Program-made: the position numbers and the translations under genes
Assembly (NCBI RefSeq): GCF_027213715.1
Contig: NZ_JAPWGM010000002.1
Span: 620,001 to 684,000, forward strand
DNA: 64,000 nt
Reading direction: 5' to 3'
DNA from: Pedobacter punctiformis
Lineage (GTDB): Bacteria; Bacteroidota; Bacteroidia; Sphingobacteriales; Sphingobacteriaceae
The notes under the pieces: model-generated
Told to the model about the DNA's origin: nothing
Database searches by the model: none
The model's input: only the letters and a program-made list of their open reading frames with translations
Shown: one piece after another, positions 7,879 through 17,625 of the stretch
Position numbering within the stretch: position 1 is the first letter of the stretch
Layout: every line of letters begins with the position of its first letter

Positions 7879-9930
7879 CTATTTTAAACTCCAGATCATC
7901 TCGTCGGTATAAACCTTACCGTTTTTTACGGCTTTGGTTTTAATTATATTTTTACCTTTTTTCAAGGTTACATTTTCAAAACGGTATAAAACGCCATCGG
8001 CGTTAGCTGCTGGTAGTTTCTTTCCATTAATGTAAACCTCTGGTACACCAATATTAGAATAAACCACAATTTGTGTATTGGCATGTTTACGTTCTACAGC
8101 CCGGCGCTCGGTTAAATACAATACCGGATTTGTACTCCAATTAACTTTGTACCAATAGAAAGCATCTTTTTTTAGTTTCCGATCGAAAGTAACAAGACCT
8201 TTCATGTTTCGGGCGGGCATGCTTCCCCGGTTCCACATCGGTGTAGCAAAGTCAAACATATTCCAGATGTAGGAAGCCGTAATGTAAGGGTGTTTAGCAA
8301 TAATTGGCCACTGTATTTCGTGTGTCTTCGTTTCATAAGTTTCAGGGTAAAACGGAGAACCATAATCAAATGTATCTTTTAATTCAGTCTGCTCCTGTTG
8401 CTGAAACACATTTCCATCGGCACCATATTCTGTAAGCATCACTTTATTATTTGGATACTTACTTTCCAAACCTGAGGCCCAGTTTTCTAAATCTCCAATT
8501 TTCCCTTCGTACCAGCCATAATAACGATTCATTCCCTGGATATCGGCATTTAAATTTGTAGGGCGTGTCATTTCTCCATAACCACTTACACTGGCGGTAT
8601 AACGATAAGGATCAAGAGTTTTAGCAATGTCATCCAAATCACGTGTTAATGCCGCAGGATAATCCGCAATGGTTTTACCATAAACCTCATTATGTAAACC
8701 CCAAACATAAATAGATGGGTGGTTGTAATTTTGTTTAATCAGCTCAGTCATTTGTTGTTTGGCATTTTCGCCCTCTTCTCCGGTTGAAGTATTTACAAAA
8801 GGAATTTCTGCCCAAATTACAAAACCCATGCTATCACATTGTGAATACAAATATTCTGCCTGCTGATAATGCGCAAAACGAATGGTTGTAGTTCCCATTT
8901 CCTTAATAATATCCAAATCTTCTTTATGTTGAGCATTACTTAAAGCATTACCAAATTGCCAGCGATCCTGATGACGGGCTACACCATACATTTTATACGG
9001 TTTGTTATTAAGTAACATGCCTTTACCGGCAACAATTTCAAATTTACGAATCCCCAAGGGCTGACTAACTTCATCGATAACCTGACTATCTTTTATAACT
9101 TGCGTAACTACTTTGTACAGGTAAGGATTATTGAAACCATCCCATAATGTTGGATTGACTAAACTAAAATCCTGTGTAAATTTTTGTCTGCCTTGAGTAG
9201 TTACATGCTCCTTCGTTGTTTTTTCGAGCACCAGTTTTCCCTTTTGATCAAATACCGAACTTTTAATCTGGATATCTTCTGCCTGAGGAGATCTGTTTTC
9301 AATTTTAACCAATACACTTAAATCGGCCATGGCATGACTTACATTTTTCTGCGAAATATAAATACCAGGCGATGCATAATCTGTGGTTGTAATGTTGATC
9401 TGGTTGGTTACAATTAAACTTACGGGGCGATAAATTCCACCATAAATCCCGAAAAGAAAGTGATTTACCGGAATAATATCCTTTCTGGCTGTATTATTAG
9501 CCTTTACCACAATTTTATTGGCCTTACCCAATACAACAGCATAGGTAATATCTACGCAAAAAGCACTGTAAGAGCCTTTGTGCACACCTACTAACTTATC
9601 ATTAACATATACCTGTGCCACTTGCCCAACACCTTCAAAGCGTAAAAAAAGTCTTTTGTTTTGATATTCGTTACCAAAAACAATTTCCTTTTTATAGATA
9701 CCTTCGCCTTCATAAAAGTTTTTACTGAGTTGCATATCTGTTGCATTCCAGGTATGTGGCAGGGTTACTTTTTCCCAGTTCTGGTTATGATCTGCAGTAT
9801 CTTTAGTTTTTTTAAAAGACCAGTCGGTATTAAAATTAATATCCTGTCTGGATTGAGCTTGTACAGTTAAAATTTGCGCTACAAATAAGGCTGTAAACAG
9901 TATAAATTGTAACTTTTTAAAATTTTGCAT
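7879..9930 (-). CDS. GH2 beta-galactosidase-like glycoside hydrolase, secreted
   Basis: The 683-residue protein has a cleavable signal peptide ending about residue 25 (LTVQAQ). It then has a sugar-binding jelly-roll (about 35-180), an Ig-like domain (about 185-285) and a TIM barrel (about 290-600). The barrel contains the GH2 acid/base in GLHNEVYG (Glu about 414) and the nucleophile in MLTEYGADG (Glu about 500). MYGVARHQDR matches the family's barrel entry. It would act in the periplasm or at the surface on beta-galactosides or related beta-glycosides; GH2 also contains beta-glucuronidases and mannosidases, so the substrate is not certain. LacI-type tandem operators lie about 350 bp upstream in the same orientation, linking it to the hydrolases at 51-62 kb. 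Confidence 0.88.
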   Translation of the reverse strand: MQNFKKLQFILFTALFVAQILTVQAQSRQDINFNTDWSFKKTKDTADHNQNWEKVTLPHTWNATDMQLSKNFYEGEGIYKKEIVFGNEYQNKRLFLRFEGVGQVAQVYVNDKLVGVHKGSYSAFCVDITYAVVLGKANKIVVKANNTARKDIIPVNHFLFGIYGGIYRPVSLIVTNQINITTTDYASPGIYISQKNVSHAMADLSVLVKIENRSPQAEDIQIKSSVFDQKGKLVLEKTTKEHVTTQGRQKFTQDFSLVNPTLWDGFNNPYLYKVVTQVIKDSQVIDEVSQPLGIRKFEIVAGKGMLLNNKPYKMYGVARHQDRWQFGNALSNAQHKEDLDIIKEMGTTTIRFAHYQQAEYLYSQCDSMGFVIWAEIPFVNTSTGEEGENAKQQMTELIKQNYNHPSIYVWGLHNEVYGKTIADYPAALTRDLDDIAKTLDPYRYTASVSGYGEMTRPTNLNADIQGMNRYYGWYEGKIGDLENWASGLESKYPNNKVMLTEYGADGNVFQQQEQTELKDTFDYGSPFYPETYETKTHEIQWPIIAKHPYITASYIWNMFDFATPMWNRGSMPARNMKGLVTFDRKLKKDAFYWYKVNWSTNPVLYLTERRAVERKHANTQIVVYSNIGVPEVYINGKKLPAANADGVLYRFENVTLKKGKNIIKTKAVKNGKVYTDEMIWSLK

Positions 9931-10273
9931 TTATAATAATTATTGGTTTTAAGGGTTACAGCACTCTTTTATGTGTTGCATATTTTAGTTTTTATAGTTT
10001 AAGGACAATTTTCCCTCCGGGAAGGTCCAGAATTTTCAACCGGTTTAAATGGATTGTAATAATATAAAGCTGCTGCTTTTATACAGAAGCAAATGTACTT
10101 TAAGTCGCTCCACAAAATCACTAAGATTTTTATTTTCGTGACCCGGATTTAAAATGGAGTAATAAAATATCGAATCCGGCTTTGAATGGTTATCTGATAA
10201 CATGTTTTGTGTTGCTGCTTGGTTTAAGCAAGTTAATTATTATGGAAAACCCATGCTTCACTAAATAATTACG

Positions 10274-10304
10274 CAAACGTTTGATATTGTATTTCAAACG
10301 TTTG
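10274..10304 (-). promoter_or_regulatory. Tandem LacI-type operators upstream of GH2
   Basis: Two perfect CAAACGTTTG palindromes, at 10274-10283 and 10295-10304, have centres exactly 21 bp apart (two helical turns). On the minus strand the downstream copy reads TCAAACGTTTGCG, the same asymmetric extension as the pair at 55219-55249. This is the form of LacI/CcpA-family operators, with a central CG and A/T-rich flanks. It is probably the control site of the GH2 gene. Confidence 0.65.
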
Positions 10305-10326
10305 AAATAAAAGTGCTTACAGACTA

Positions 10327-10334
10327 TAAATTTG
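10327..10334 (+). promoter_or_regulatory. Possible Bacteroidetes -7 element
   Basis: TAAATTTG matches the TAnnTTTG consensus of Bacteroidota primary sigma promoters. A TTTG at 10301-10304, inside the second operator, lies 22 bp before it and could be the -33 element. If real, the LacI-type operator overlaps this promoter, which would read towards the DUF4397 gene through a leader of about 400 nt. Confidence 0.3.
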
Positions 10335-10522
10335 AATTACAGACGATTTCGCTAAACAAATTGCTGATCAAATTTAATTTCGGCAACTTTCCTACGTCTA
10401 TTCTGAAAATACTTTGAATAAATGATGTTATTAATTCAGCCGGCTGGAATTACCTGTTCTTTGAACAAAAAATCCTCGTAATTAGCTTTGTTTGTTCAGT
10501 TTTGCAAAATTGCTTAACCACA

Positions 10523-10532
10523 CAAACGTTTG
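10523..10532 (+). promoter_or_regulatory. LacI-type operator upstream of DUF4397 gene
   Basis: A perfect CAAACGTTTG is preceded by ACA and followed by CGT on the plus strand. The flanks match the site at 62415-62424 (ACA...CGTT), which precedes the DUF3472 gene in the same orientation. It lies about 215 bp upstream of the lipoprotein start. Confidence 0.55.
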
Positions 10533-10745
10533 CGTAAAAACCCATCCCAAAACCATACATTATTTTAACTTCAAATGATATCTATCAAAATAATAATCAG
10601 CCAGTTATCGAACTTTTCTGTATTTAATGTCCAATATTTGAAATAAAATTTAAATACCTTACGGTACTCCTCACAAAAAAATATTGATTGCATTTTGTTG
10701 CGTTTGCGGTTGGCCTTTCGTTTTAGAAACAAAAAACACTAAAAC

Positions 10746-11441
10746 ATGAAAACAATTTCATTCCTAAAAAGCGGATTAACAATCCTGACCATTGCAGCCA
10801 CTTTATCGGCTTGTAAAAAAAGTAACAACGTAACACCCGTTCCGGAAATTGCAAACTTATCTGTTGTTCACGTTGCACCCGGATTACCAGAACTATCATT
10901 TTATGTTAACGGAATGAAGGCAACGACCAAACCTTTAATTTATACCACAGCTTTAGACTATGGTCAAATTAATGTGGGAAAATCTGAATTAAGCGTAACT
11001 AAAAAAGATCAGACCGATGTTCTGACCAAATCTGTAGTTGAATTTAAATCAGGTAAAAATTATTCTCTTTTTATAGCTGATGTTCCCGGAAAAACAGCTT
11101 TTGTATTTGCCGAAGATGATTTAACTGCTCCTGCTGCTGATAAAGTTAAAATCCGTTTCGTAAACATGAGCCCGGATGTGGAAGCCCTTGATTTTAATGT
11201 ACAGGGTAAACAGGCTTTATTTACCAACCAGGCTTTTAAAGCAGTAAGCAAATTCGAATCTATGGATGCAGCCAATGAAATTACTTTTGAAATTAAAGCA
11301 ACAGGAAAAACTGAAGTTTTATCAACGCTTTCGAAAGTGAAAATTGAAAAAGGTAAAATTTATACCATTTTAGTAAAAGGACTTAAAGGCAGTACTGATG
11401 AGGCGACCAAACTGGCTCTAACCATGATTACAAACAAATAA
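10746..11441 (+). CDS. DUF4397 domain lipoprotein
   Basis: The 231-residue protein has a lipoprotein signal peptide with lipobox LSAC (Cys about residue 23) followed by KKSNN, so it is a surface or periplasmic lipoprotein. The rest is two beta-rich repeats of the DUF4397 type: LSVVHVAPGLPELSFYVNG and KIRFVNMSPDVEALDFNVQG. The R/V-x-x-H/N-x-S/A-P-x-x-x-x-L/V-D/S pattern marks each start. The family has no assigned activity. The upstream region carries a LacI-type operator. It is followed by an OmpA-like lipoprotein gene about 165 bp downstream. Confidence 0.85.
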   Translation: MKTISFLKSGLTILTIAATLSACKKSNNVTPVPEIANLSVVHVAPGLPELSFYVNGMKATTKPLIYTTALDYGQINVGKSELSVTKKDQTDVLTKSVVEFKSGKNYSLFIADVPGKTAFVFAEDDLTAPAADKVKIRFVNMSPDVEALDFNVQGKQALFTNQAFKAVSKFESMDAANEITFEIKATGKTEVLSTLSKVKIEKGKIYTILVKGLKGSTDEATKLALTMITNK

Positions 11442-11605
11442 TGGCATTTCTTGTGTGGCATAATCTGGTTAATTTTAGTTAAAACATAGTTTGGTTTTAG
11501 GTTAAAAGGCAAGTTCTTTAATGATGCAGCGTTATATAAGCAATCATTTAATTGCAAGCGTTATATTTTTAACACGCTTGTGAACCTTAAACAGAAAATT
11601 GAAAT

Positions 11606-12133
11606 ATGAACATCCTTAAAAAACTTTCATTTACAGCACTCATCACCTTGTTTACACTTGGTATGTATTCTTGTAAAACAAAAAAGATGGTTGCCAAACC
11701 AGATCCTGTACCCGCAGCGAAACCTACCCCTCCGGTTGAAGAAAAAAAACCTGAGCCGGTGAAGGAGCCTGAAAAACCTGCTCCTGTTGAAAAACCGAAT
11801 TATAATTTCGAAAACATTCAGTTTGAATTCAATTCTTTTGTTTTAAAAACAGCTTCTTTTCCAATTTTGGATAAGATTGTGGTTGAAATTAAAAAAGATC
11901 CGGCGGTTAAGTTTGTTTTAAACGGACATTCATCTGCCGAAGGTACCCCAGAGCATAATATGTCACTATCTGTAGATCGTGCCAATGCGGTAAAATCTTA
12001 TTTGATTAATGCCGGCATTGATCCGCAGCGTTTTACTATAAGCGGGCACGGCGACAAAGAACCTGTAAGTACCAACAGCACCGAAGAAGGCAGGGCTTTA
12101 AACAGACGGGTGCAGATTAATGCTCAGATTTAA
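11606..12133 (+). CDS. OmpA family lipoprotein (Pal-like)
   Basis: The 175-residue protein has a lipobox MYSC (Cys about residue 23), then a Pro/Lys/Glu-rich linker (about 30-65). A C-terminal OmpA domain spans about 70-175: FEFNSFVLK, VLNGHSSAEG, SVDRANAVKSYLINAGID and the peptidoglycan-contact GRALNRRVQI. It should anchor the outer membrane to peptidoglycan. The architecture is that of Pal or small OmpA-like lipoproteins. No tol genes are adjacent, so it is probably not the main Pal. A strong terminator follows. Confidence 0.88.
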   Translation: MNILKKLSFTALITLFTLGMYSCKTKKMVAKPDPVPAAKPTPPVEEKKPEPVKEPEKPAPVEKPNYNFENIQFEFNSFVLKTASFPILDKIVVEIKKDPAVKFVLNGHSSAEGTPEHNMSLSVDRANAVKSYLINAGIDPQRFTISGHGDKEPVSTNSTEEGRALNRRVQINAQI

Positions 12134-12151
12134 ATAATACTAAATTGTCAT

Positions 12152-12185
12152 AAAAGGTCCTGAATTAATTTTCAGAACCTTTTTT
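12152..12185. terminator. Bidirectional Rho-independent terminator
   Basis: AAAAGGTCCTGAA (from 12152) pairs with TTCAGAACCTT (12171-12181), with one mismatch, and runs into a six-T tract on the plus strand. It sits between the convergent stops of the OmpA lipoprotein (12133) and the DUF4861 gene (12231). The minus-strand side also has four Ts, so it may serve both. Confidence 0.8.
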
Positions 12186-12230
12186 ATGCAATAGTCGTTG
12201 CCAATTAGTATCCAAAAATGCCATTAGCTG

Positions 12231-13505
12231 TTATTTCCATTGCATTCTGATTTTAGCATCATAACCGGCGGTTTGCTGCTCTAAAAACTGAATAAAGCTC
12301 TTTTTATCTTCAAATCTTTTATCTGTAGGCTCCCATGCTGCATAAAAACGAAACGTGGTCAATTCTTTATCAGGAATTTTAAGTGAAACGATGTAACTGT
12401 TTTTAATATCCTTTTCTGTAGCCGCAGATTTACCTGAAGCCATAAATTCGGCTTTTGGAGCCATTATAGCCAGTCCTAAATTGTCTTTATTTTCACTCTG
12501 TAAACCGTAACTATAAAATGCCTGGGTACTTTTTCCGGTAACACTGCCTGCCTCTATTTTAAATAAATCGGCAAAACCAGTTACCAGACTTGCGTTTTCA
12601 GGCGCTCCAATCAGCTTAATCTTACTTTCATAAAAATACTGACCACCCCAAATGCTTATTTCTTCTTCTAAAAATATAGGATTATAGCCTGTTGCAAAAT
12701 TCCATTTTGGGTAAGTTATTTTAAATTTGGCTACTAATGGACCATCAGCGATTTTCTGATAAATAACCGCTCCCATATTCTTGCCGCCCAGTCTGATTAA
12801 CGAATCTTTACCGTTTTTAAGTTTTATATTGAGTGCTAAGGCACCGGCACTTAAAGAAGAACCCACTTTATAAACATCCATGCCCCAGACTGCCCTGTTG
12901 TGATAAATAAGTGAAGGATTGGCGCCAACTGTATCCATCATCATCGCTGGTGTCGTTTTCCCCCAGATATCTTTACCATTACGGACATCAAAATATAGCC
13001 TAAAACCAACCTTATCATTTTCCCAGGCTGGCCCTTCAGTTAAAAAAGGTGGCAATTTAGTTTTAGAAAAATCGGTATTGGGTTGCCCTGCAGGGATAGA
13101 ATCCCGGTTAATGGCAGCTGCAAAGGTATCATCAGCATTTTTTCTGCGATGCCGGACATGCGCCCTTACCACCGCACCTTTATTTTCCTGATTCGTTCCT
13201 GTAATTTTGAAACTTATCTTTTCTGAAGGTTTAAAGGAATGTAAAAACACAGCTTCATCCCAAATTCCATCTAAATTGACATCATTATACTGAACAAATA
13301 CAGACTTACCAGAAGGATCGGTAACATTCAAAAAAGAAAATTTATTTTTTCCATTTAGCAAATTCTGAACTGAAAATCTTTTAATCACGATCAATTCATC
13401 CACTCTGAATTGCGCAAGGGGATTGATTAAAGTAAGTTCTTTTTTTTGTGCAAAGGCCATTGCAACACAGAACCATAGGAAGATGACACAGATTATTTTT
13501 TTCAT
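12231..13505 (-). CDS. DUF4861 family secreted protein
   Basis: The 424-residue protein has a signal peptide ending about residue 20 (AMAFAQ). The body is beta-rich, with the DUF4861 features EGPAWENDKVGFRLYFDVRNG (split here around residues 160-180), DIWGK and MMMDTVG, then W-G-M-D-V-Y-K-V-G. Members are often coded next to polysaccharide lyases and unsaturated-uronide hydrolases in Bacteroidota, and a role in polyuronide or glycan breakdown has been inferred from that. Here no lyase is adjacent. It ends near a bidirectional terminator and its upstream gap of 134 bp shows no operator. Confidence 0.8.
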   Translation of the reverse strand: MKKIICVIFLWFCVAMAFAQKKELTLINPLAQFRVDELIVIKRFSVQNLLNGKNKFSFLNVTDPSGKSVFVQYNDVNLDGIWDEAVFLHSFKPSEKISFKITGTNQENKGAVVRAHVRHRRKNADDTFAAAINRDSIPAGQPNTDFSKTKLPPFLTEGPAWENDKVGFRLYFDVRNGKDIWGKTTPAMMMDTVGANPSLIYHNRAVWGMDVYKVGSSLSAGALALNIKLKNGKDSLIRLGGKNMGAVIYQKIADGPLVAKFKITYPKWNFATGYNPIFLEEEISIWGGQYFYESKIKLIGAPENASLVTGFADLFKIEAGSVTGKSTQAFYSYGLQSENKDNLGLAIMAPKAEFMASGKSAATEKDIKNSYIVSLKIPDKELTTFRFYAAWEPTDKRFEDKKSFIQFLEQQTAGYDAKIRMQWK

Positions 13506-13639
13506 GAAGGTGATTTGAGCCTCAATATTAAGGATTTTAGTCTTTATCCCTAAGTAAAACTTCGTTTACTTAAAAAAGCCTTGTTAGTTTGCCTCTGCAT
13601 TGATGAATCCTCCACTATCTAAGTTTCTAAAGATATTCA

Positions 13640-16600
13640 TCAAAGTGTTTTAAAATAAAACTTTCTGATTAAGCTGGGCAATACAATCAATAATAAAGGC
13701 AATGCAATAATAAACCCACCAATTACTGCAATAGCCAGCGGTTGATGTAATTGTGCTCCTGCCCCTATACCTAGTGCCAAGGGTAAAAGTGCAATAATGG
13801 CCCCTAACGCAGTCATTAGTTTTGGTCTTAAACGTGTAGAAATGGCAAAGGTTATGGCATCATCCATGCTTTTATCCTGCAAAGATTCTTTAAACTGAAG
13901 AAAGGTAAAAATGGCGTTTTCACCGATAATTCCAACAATCATAATTAACCCGGTATAGCTGCCCACATTTAAAGGTGTATGGGTTAAAAAAAGTGCCAGA
14001 TAACTGCCCGATATCCCTAAAACAGAAATCAGCAGGATTAGAAATGCAATTTTAAAATCTTTAAAAAGGAACAATATTACGCTGAATACCAATAAACTGG
14101 AAGCAATAAGAATGCTTAATAATTCAGAAAAAGACTGTTGTTGTTCTTTATAAGCCCCTCCATATTCGATATGATAACCTGAAGGAAGATTTATTTTGTT
14201 GTTTACGGCAGTTTGAATATCTTTCATTACGCCTCCTAAATCCCTGTTATCCAGTCTTGCAGTTATTACTCCAATTGTTTGCAGATTTTCCCGTTGTACT
14301 TCTGCACTTCCAGATTTAAGTTCTATTTTGGCTAAATTTTGAATAGGTATAGCAGTCCCATCTGGTAAAAATACTTTCAGGTTACTGATGTCTGAAATTC
14401 CAAATTTCCGGCTTCCGGGATAAACCATTCGTATCGGTGAAAGCTGTTGTTTATCGTATAAATCGCCAATTATATTTCCCTGCATGGCAGTTTGTAGCTG
14501 AGATTGGAAGGCCACAGGTGTAATTCCGTATTGAGCCAGCATGGGAAAATTTGGCTGAATATTAACCGTAGGACCTGATAGCACAACTCCATCGAATACA
14601 TCAGCCGTTCCCTGAATTTTTGAAATAAGTTCGGATACCTGTTTGGACAAGTCTTGCAGTTTTTGCTGATCATTTCCAAAGACCTTAATCTCAATGGGCT
14701 GTGTTGAGCTCATTAAATCGCCAAGCATGTCGCCAATTACCTGACCAAAATCTACAATCAAAGCGGGTTGTGTACTTTCAATCTGCATTCTGATTTCTGA
14801 AATGACCTCATCCGTACTTTTACTCCGGTTGTGTTTAAGCTGAATCAGATAATCCCCTGTGTTGGGTTCAGTAATAAAAAAGCCCATTTGTGTACCCGTA
14901 CGTCTGGAATAAGCCTCTACATCAGGAATCTTTACCAATTGCTTTTCTACTTCTTTCAACATCCGGTCTGTTTCCTCTAAAGAAGTTCCCGGAGGAGAAG
15001 CATAGTCTAAAACAATACTTCCTTCATCCATTTCAGGTAAAAATCCGGTTTCCAATTTTGGAAAAACCAAAACAATTGAAACAATAAGTACCAGTATAAA
15101 AGCAAAAGCTAAATATGGCCTTTGTATAAAATAAGGTACCCATTTTTGGGCCTTAACTTCGTGTATAACTTCTTTTTTACCGGAAGTATTACTTTTTGAG
15201 TTTTTGGTAAGCAGTAAATAAATCACAGGAAGGCCAATCCAGGTTACAAAAAAAGAGCAAACCAGGGTAATAATCATGGTGTTGGTCATTACCTGGAAAT
15301 AAGAACCTGCAACCCCTGTCATGAATACAAATGGAACAAAAATTACAATTGTACTGATGGATGAACCCAGCATGGCTGGAAAAAGATAGCCAACCGCTTT
15401 ATTTAACAGTTTTACCGTTGGTTCTTCGGGATGTTCTTCATGAGTCCGGTGAATTTGTTCTACTACAACAATGGCATCATCAATAATTAAACCTATTGCA
15501 GCGGCTATGGCACCTAATGTCATGATATTGAGCGAATAACCAACTATATACAGCACAATTACAGTTAAACAAAGGGTAACCGGAATGGTTATTAAAATTG
15601 TTGCACAGGCTTTTAACGACCTCAGAAAAATAACGGCAACAATAATGGCAAGGGCTAAGCCTATCCACAAGCTATCTTTTACACTTTTAACCGATTCATT
15701 TACAAAATCTGCCTGTACATAATAGGGTTTAATGTTAACACCTGCGGGCAAAATACGCTGAAGCTGAGAAACCCTGGCCGTCATTTGGCTCGAAAGATCA
15801 ACCAGGTTAGCATTAGGTTGCTTAATTACAGCAATCAGGATTCCATCTTTTCCATTAGCATTGATTCGGGTGTATTCAACACTTTGCTGAATATTTACCT
15901 TTGCAACATCACTGACTTTTATAATCCTGTTTCCTTTTCTAACCAAAACCAGTTCTTCCAGGTCACTTTTTGTTTTAACGGTTGCATCGGTTACCGAAAG
16001 GTATAAATAGTTGTGATCGGAAAGGTAACCGTTTGATTTTATATAGTTTGTTTGTGCAAGGTCATTGCTAATCTGATCTGGCGATATGCCCAGTGCCTGC
16101 ATTTTCTGAATATCCAGTTCCAGCCAAAACTCTTTACTCTTGCCTCCTATTACCCTAATTTCAGAAACCCCAGCCACCTGCGAGAGAAAAGGTTTTACGG
16201 TATAAGTGGCTATCTTTTTAAGCTCGGCAGGAGAATAATTATGACTTTCTAAACTATAACCGCTTACCGGAAGAATGGAAGGGTTCATTTTTTCGACCGA
16301 TACATTTACACCCGGAGGTAACGAAGCACTGATTTTAGCAATTTGTGCCTCGATACGCTGCTGGCTTAAATCGATATTTGCACCGGGATTCATAAAAGCA
16401 GAAAGTTCACAACTGCCTCTGCTGGTGGTGCTTCTTAACGATTGAAGATCAGGAACTTGCTTTACTGCATTTTCAAGCGGACGGGTAATGGTAACCACCA
16501 TTTTATCAACGGGTTGCAGTTCTGCATCAGCAATAATTTTAATCTTTGGGAAAGTAATTTCAGGGAAAAGCCCGGTTTTCAACTGTTCAAAGGAATAAAT

Positions 16601-16669
16601 TCCACCCGCAATAATAATAACCAGAACAGCCAGAATGGGGTTTTTATGAGAAATAAAGAAGTTTTTCAT
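13640..16669 (-). CDS. RND efflux pump inner-membrane permease
   Basis: The 1009-residue protein has the RND layout: TM1 at residues 8-28, a large periplasmic loop, six central TM segments (about 335-480), a second periplasmic loop and six C-terminal TM segments (about 850-1005). The TM4 motif is IGLIIDDAIVVVEQIHRTHEE. The paired Asp fits proton-driven HAE/NFE-type drug pumps and not the metal type (compare the CzcA-like gene at 26809, which has DFG-x3-VDGAV). It would exchange protons for hydrophobic drugs, dyes or lipids. It is the last gene of a TolC-adaptor-permease operon, 27 bp after the adaptor gene. The operon carries the tandem 11-bp repeat upstream of tolC. Confidence 0.9.
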   Translation of the reverse strand: MKNFFISHKNPILAVLVIIIAGGIYSFEQLKTGLFPEITFPKIKIIADAELQPVDKMVVTITRPLENAVKQVPDLQSLRSTTSRGSCELSAFMNPGANIDLSQQRIEAQIAKISASLPPGVNVSVEKMNPSILPVSGYSLESHNYSPAELKKIATYTVKPFLSQVAGVSEIRVIGGKSKEFWLELDIQKMQALGISPDQISNDLAQTNYIKSNGYLSDHNYLYLSVTDATVKTKSDLEELVLVRKGNRIIKVSDVAKVNIQQSVEYTRINANGKDGILIAVIKQPNANLVDLSSQMTARVSQLQRILPAGVNIKPYYVQADFVNESVKSVKDSLWIGLALAIIVAVIFLRSLKACATILITIPVTLCLTVIVLYIVGYSLNIMTLGAIAAAIGLIIDDAIVVVEQIHRTHEEHPEEPTVKLLNKAVGYLFPAMLGSSISTIVIFVPFVFMTGVAGSYFQVMTNTMIITLVCSFFVTWIGLPVIYLLLTKNSKSNTSGKKEVIHEVKAQKWVPYFIQRPYLAFAFILVLIVSIVLVFPKLETGFLPEMDEGSIVLDYASPPGTSLEETDRMLKEVEKQLVKIPDVEAYSRRTGTQMGFFITEPNTGDYLIQLKHNRSKSTDEVISEIRMQIESTQPALIVDFGQVIGDMLGDLMSSTQPIEIKVFGNDQQKLQDLSKQVSELISKIQGTADVFDGVVLSGPTVNIQPNFPMLAQYGITPVAFQSQLQTAMQGNIIGDLYDKQQLSPIRMVYPGSRKFGISDISNLKVFLPDGTAIPIQNLAKIELKSGSAEVQRENLQTIGVITARLDNRDLGGVMKDIQTAVNNKINLPSGYHIEYGGAYKEQQQSFSELLSILIASSLLVFSVILFLFKDFKIAFLILLISVLGISGSYLALFLTHTPLNVGSYTGLIMIVGIIGENAIFTFLQFKESLQDKSMDDAITFAISTRLRPKLMTALGAIIALLPLALGIGAGAQLHQPLAIAVIGGFIIALPLLLIVLPSLIRKFYFKTL

Positions 16670-16696
16670 CTGTATATATTTGTTTCAGGTTCTTCT

Positions 16697-17623
16697 TTAT
16701 TTCTGGATTTTAACCCTCGCCGTATCTGCAATTCCATAATTGCCTATTGTTATTATTCGGTCTGTTTTACTAAATCTTGGTGCTAAAACTTCCGTAGAAG
16801 TATTGCTTTCAATCCCTTTTTTTACCTTGATTTTTACCGCAGTAGAATCGTTAATCATTTTCATCACCCAAAATTCGTCTTCGGTTTCATTAGAGAGGAC
16901 AGCTAATTTTGGCAGAATCTGTGCCTGCACATGGTTAGTCTTCATTAATCTAACTCTGGCAATCAATCCTTCCGGAATTTCCTTTCCGGCAGCAACTTTT
17001 AAAATATACCGCTGTGTTTGAGCAACAGAATCAACAGCGGGCATCGTTCCGGAAACCGAGCCATTAAGCTTTGTTCCATCCGATAAGAGAATTTCTAATG
17101 TTCTGTTTCGGTTAATCATTGGATTAAGCTCATAAGGAAGATCCAGCAGAAAAACCAAACTATTGCGATTGCTAATGGTGGCCAAAGGTTCTCCATCCTG
17201 TACATAATCACCTTTTTGGTGGTTAACCTGTACAATAACTCCGGCCTGATCTGCCCTGATTGTGGATACACCTGAAAAATTAAAACCGGGATCAAGTTTA
17301 TTTACCGTATTGCCTATTGATCTTGCTTCTTTAGTAACCAGGCTAAACAACAACTGGCGACTTGCAACCTGCTGCCCTGTTCTTACATTGGCCCCCTCTA
17401 CGTATCCATTGATATTTGCTTTAACAAAGCTTTTTTCGAGGTAAGCGGAAACTGCCGAAAGCTCTACGTATTCGGCTAATGAGCTGTCTCTGATATTGGT
17501 AACCTGCACAGGGGTTACCGGCAAAGATGCATCTGTGGCCTCTGTTGGATTCGAACTACTACAGGCAGAAAGAATTAACAAACACGGAAAAATGGTAAAT
17601 ATGGATTTTAGATAAGTATTCAT
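16697..17623 (-). CDS. RND periplasmic adaptor (HlyD/MFP family) lipoprotein
   Basis: The 308-residue protein has lipobox LSAC (Cys about residue 21) followed by SSSNPTE. It contains a split lipoyl domain (SFVKANINGYVEGANVRTGQQV and IRADQAGVIVQVNHQKGDYVQDG), a beta-barrel (about 150-230) and a membrane-proximal domain. The alpha-hairpin is very short, so contact with TolC is probably compact. It bridges the permease (13640-16669) and the TolC protein; its start lies 2 bp after the tolC stop, so the two are likely translationally coupled. Confidence 0.88.
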   Translation of the reverse strand: MNTYLKSIFTIFPCLLILSACSSSNPTEATDASLPVTPVQVTNIRDSSLAEYVELSAVSAYLEKSFVKANINGYVEGANVRTGQQVASRQLLFSLVTKEARSIGNTVNKLDPGFNFSGVSTIRADQAGVIVQVNHQKGDYVQDGEPLATISNRNSLVFLLDLPYELNPMINRNRTLEILLSDGTKLNGSVSGTMPAVDSVAQTQRYILKVAAGKEIPEGLIARVRLMKTNHVQAQILPKLAVLSNETEDEFWVMKMINDSTAVKIKVKKGIESNTSTEVLAPRFSKTDRIITIGNYGIADTARVKIQK

Positions 17624-17625
17624 GA

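Larger units (their letters stand above)
9931..10745. other. Long divergent regulatory region
   Basis: There are 815 bp without a credible gene between the GH2 gene (minus) and the DUF4397 lipoprotein gene (plus). It holds three CAAACGTTTG palindromes (listed separately), a possible hairpin CCGGATT/AATCCGG near 10143-10178, and a plus-strand TAAATTTG at 10327-10334 that fits a Bacteroidetes -7 element. Nothing else stands out. The long leaders imply a far-upstream promoter or a regulatory 5' UTR on one or both sides. Confidence 0.5.

Noticed and set aside
13540..13575. AAGTAAAAC...GTTTACTT near the DUF4861 promoter as an operator
   Set aside because: It is an imperfect, AT-rich inverted repeat with no second copy near related genes, so it is weak evidence.
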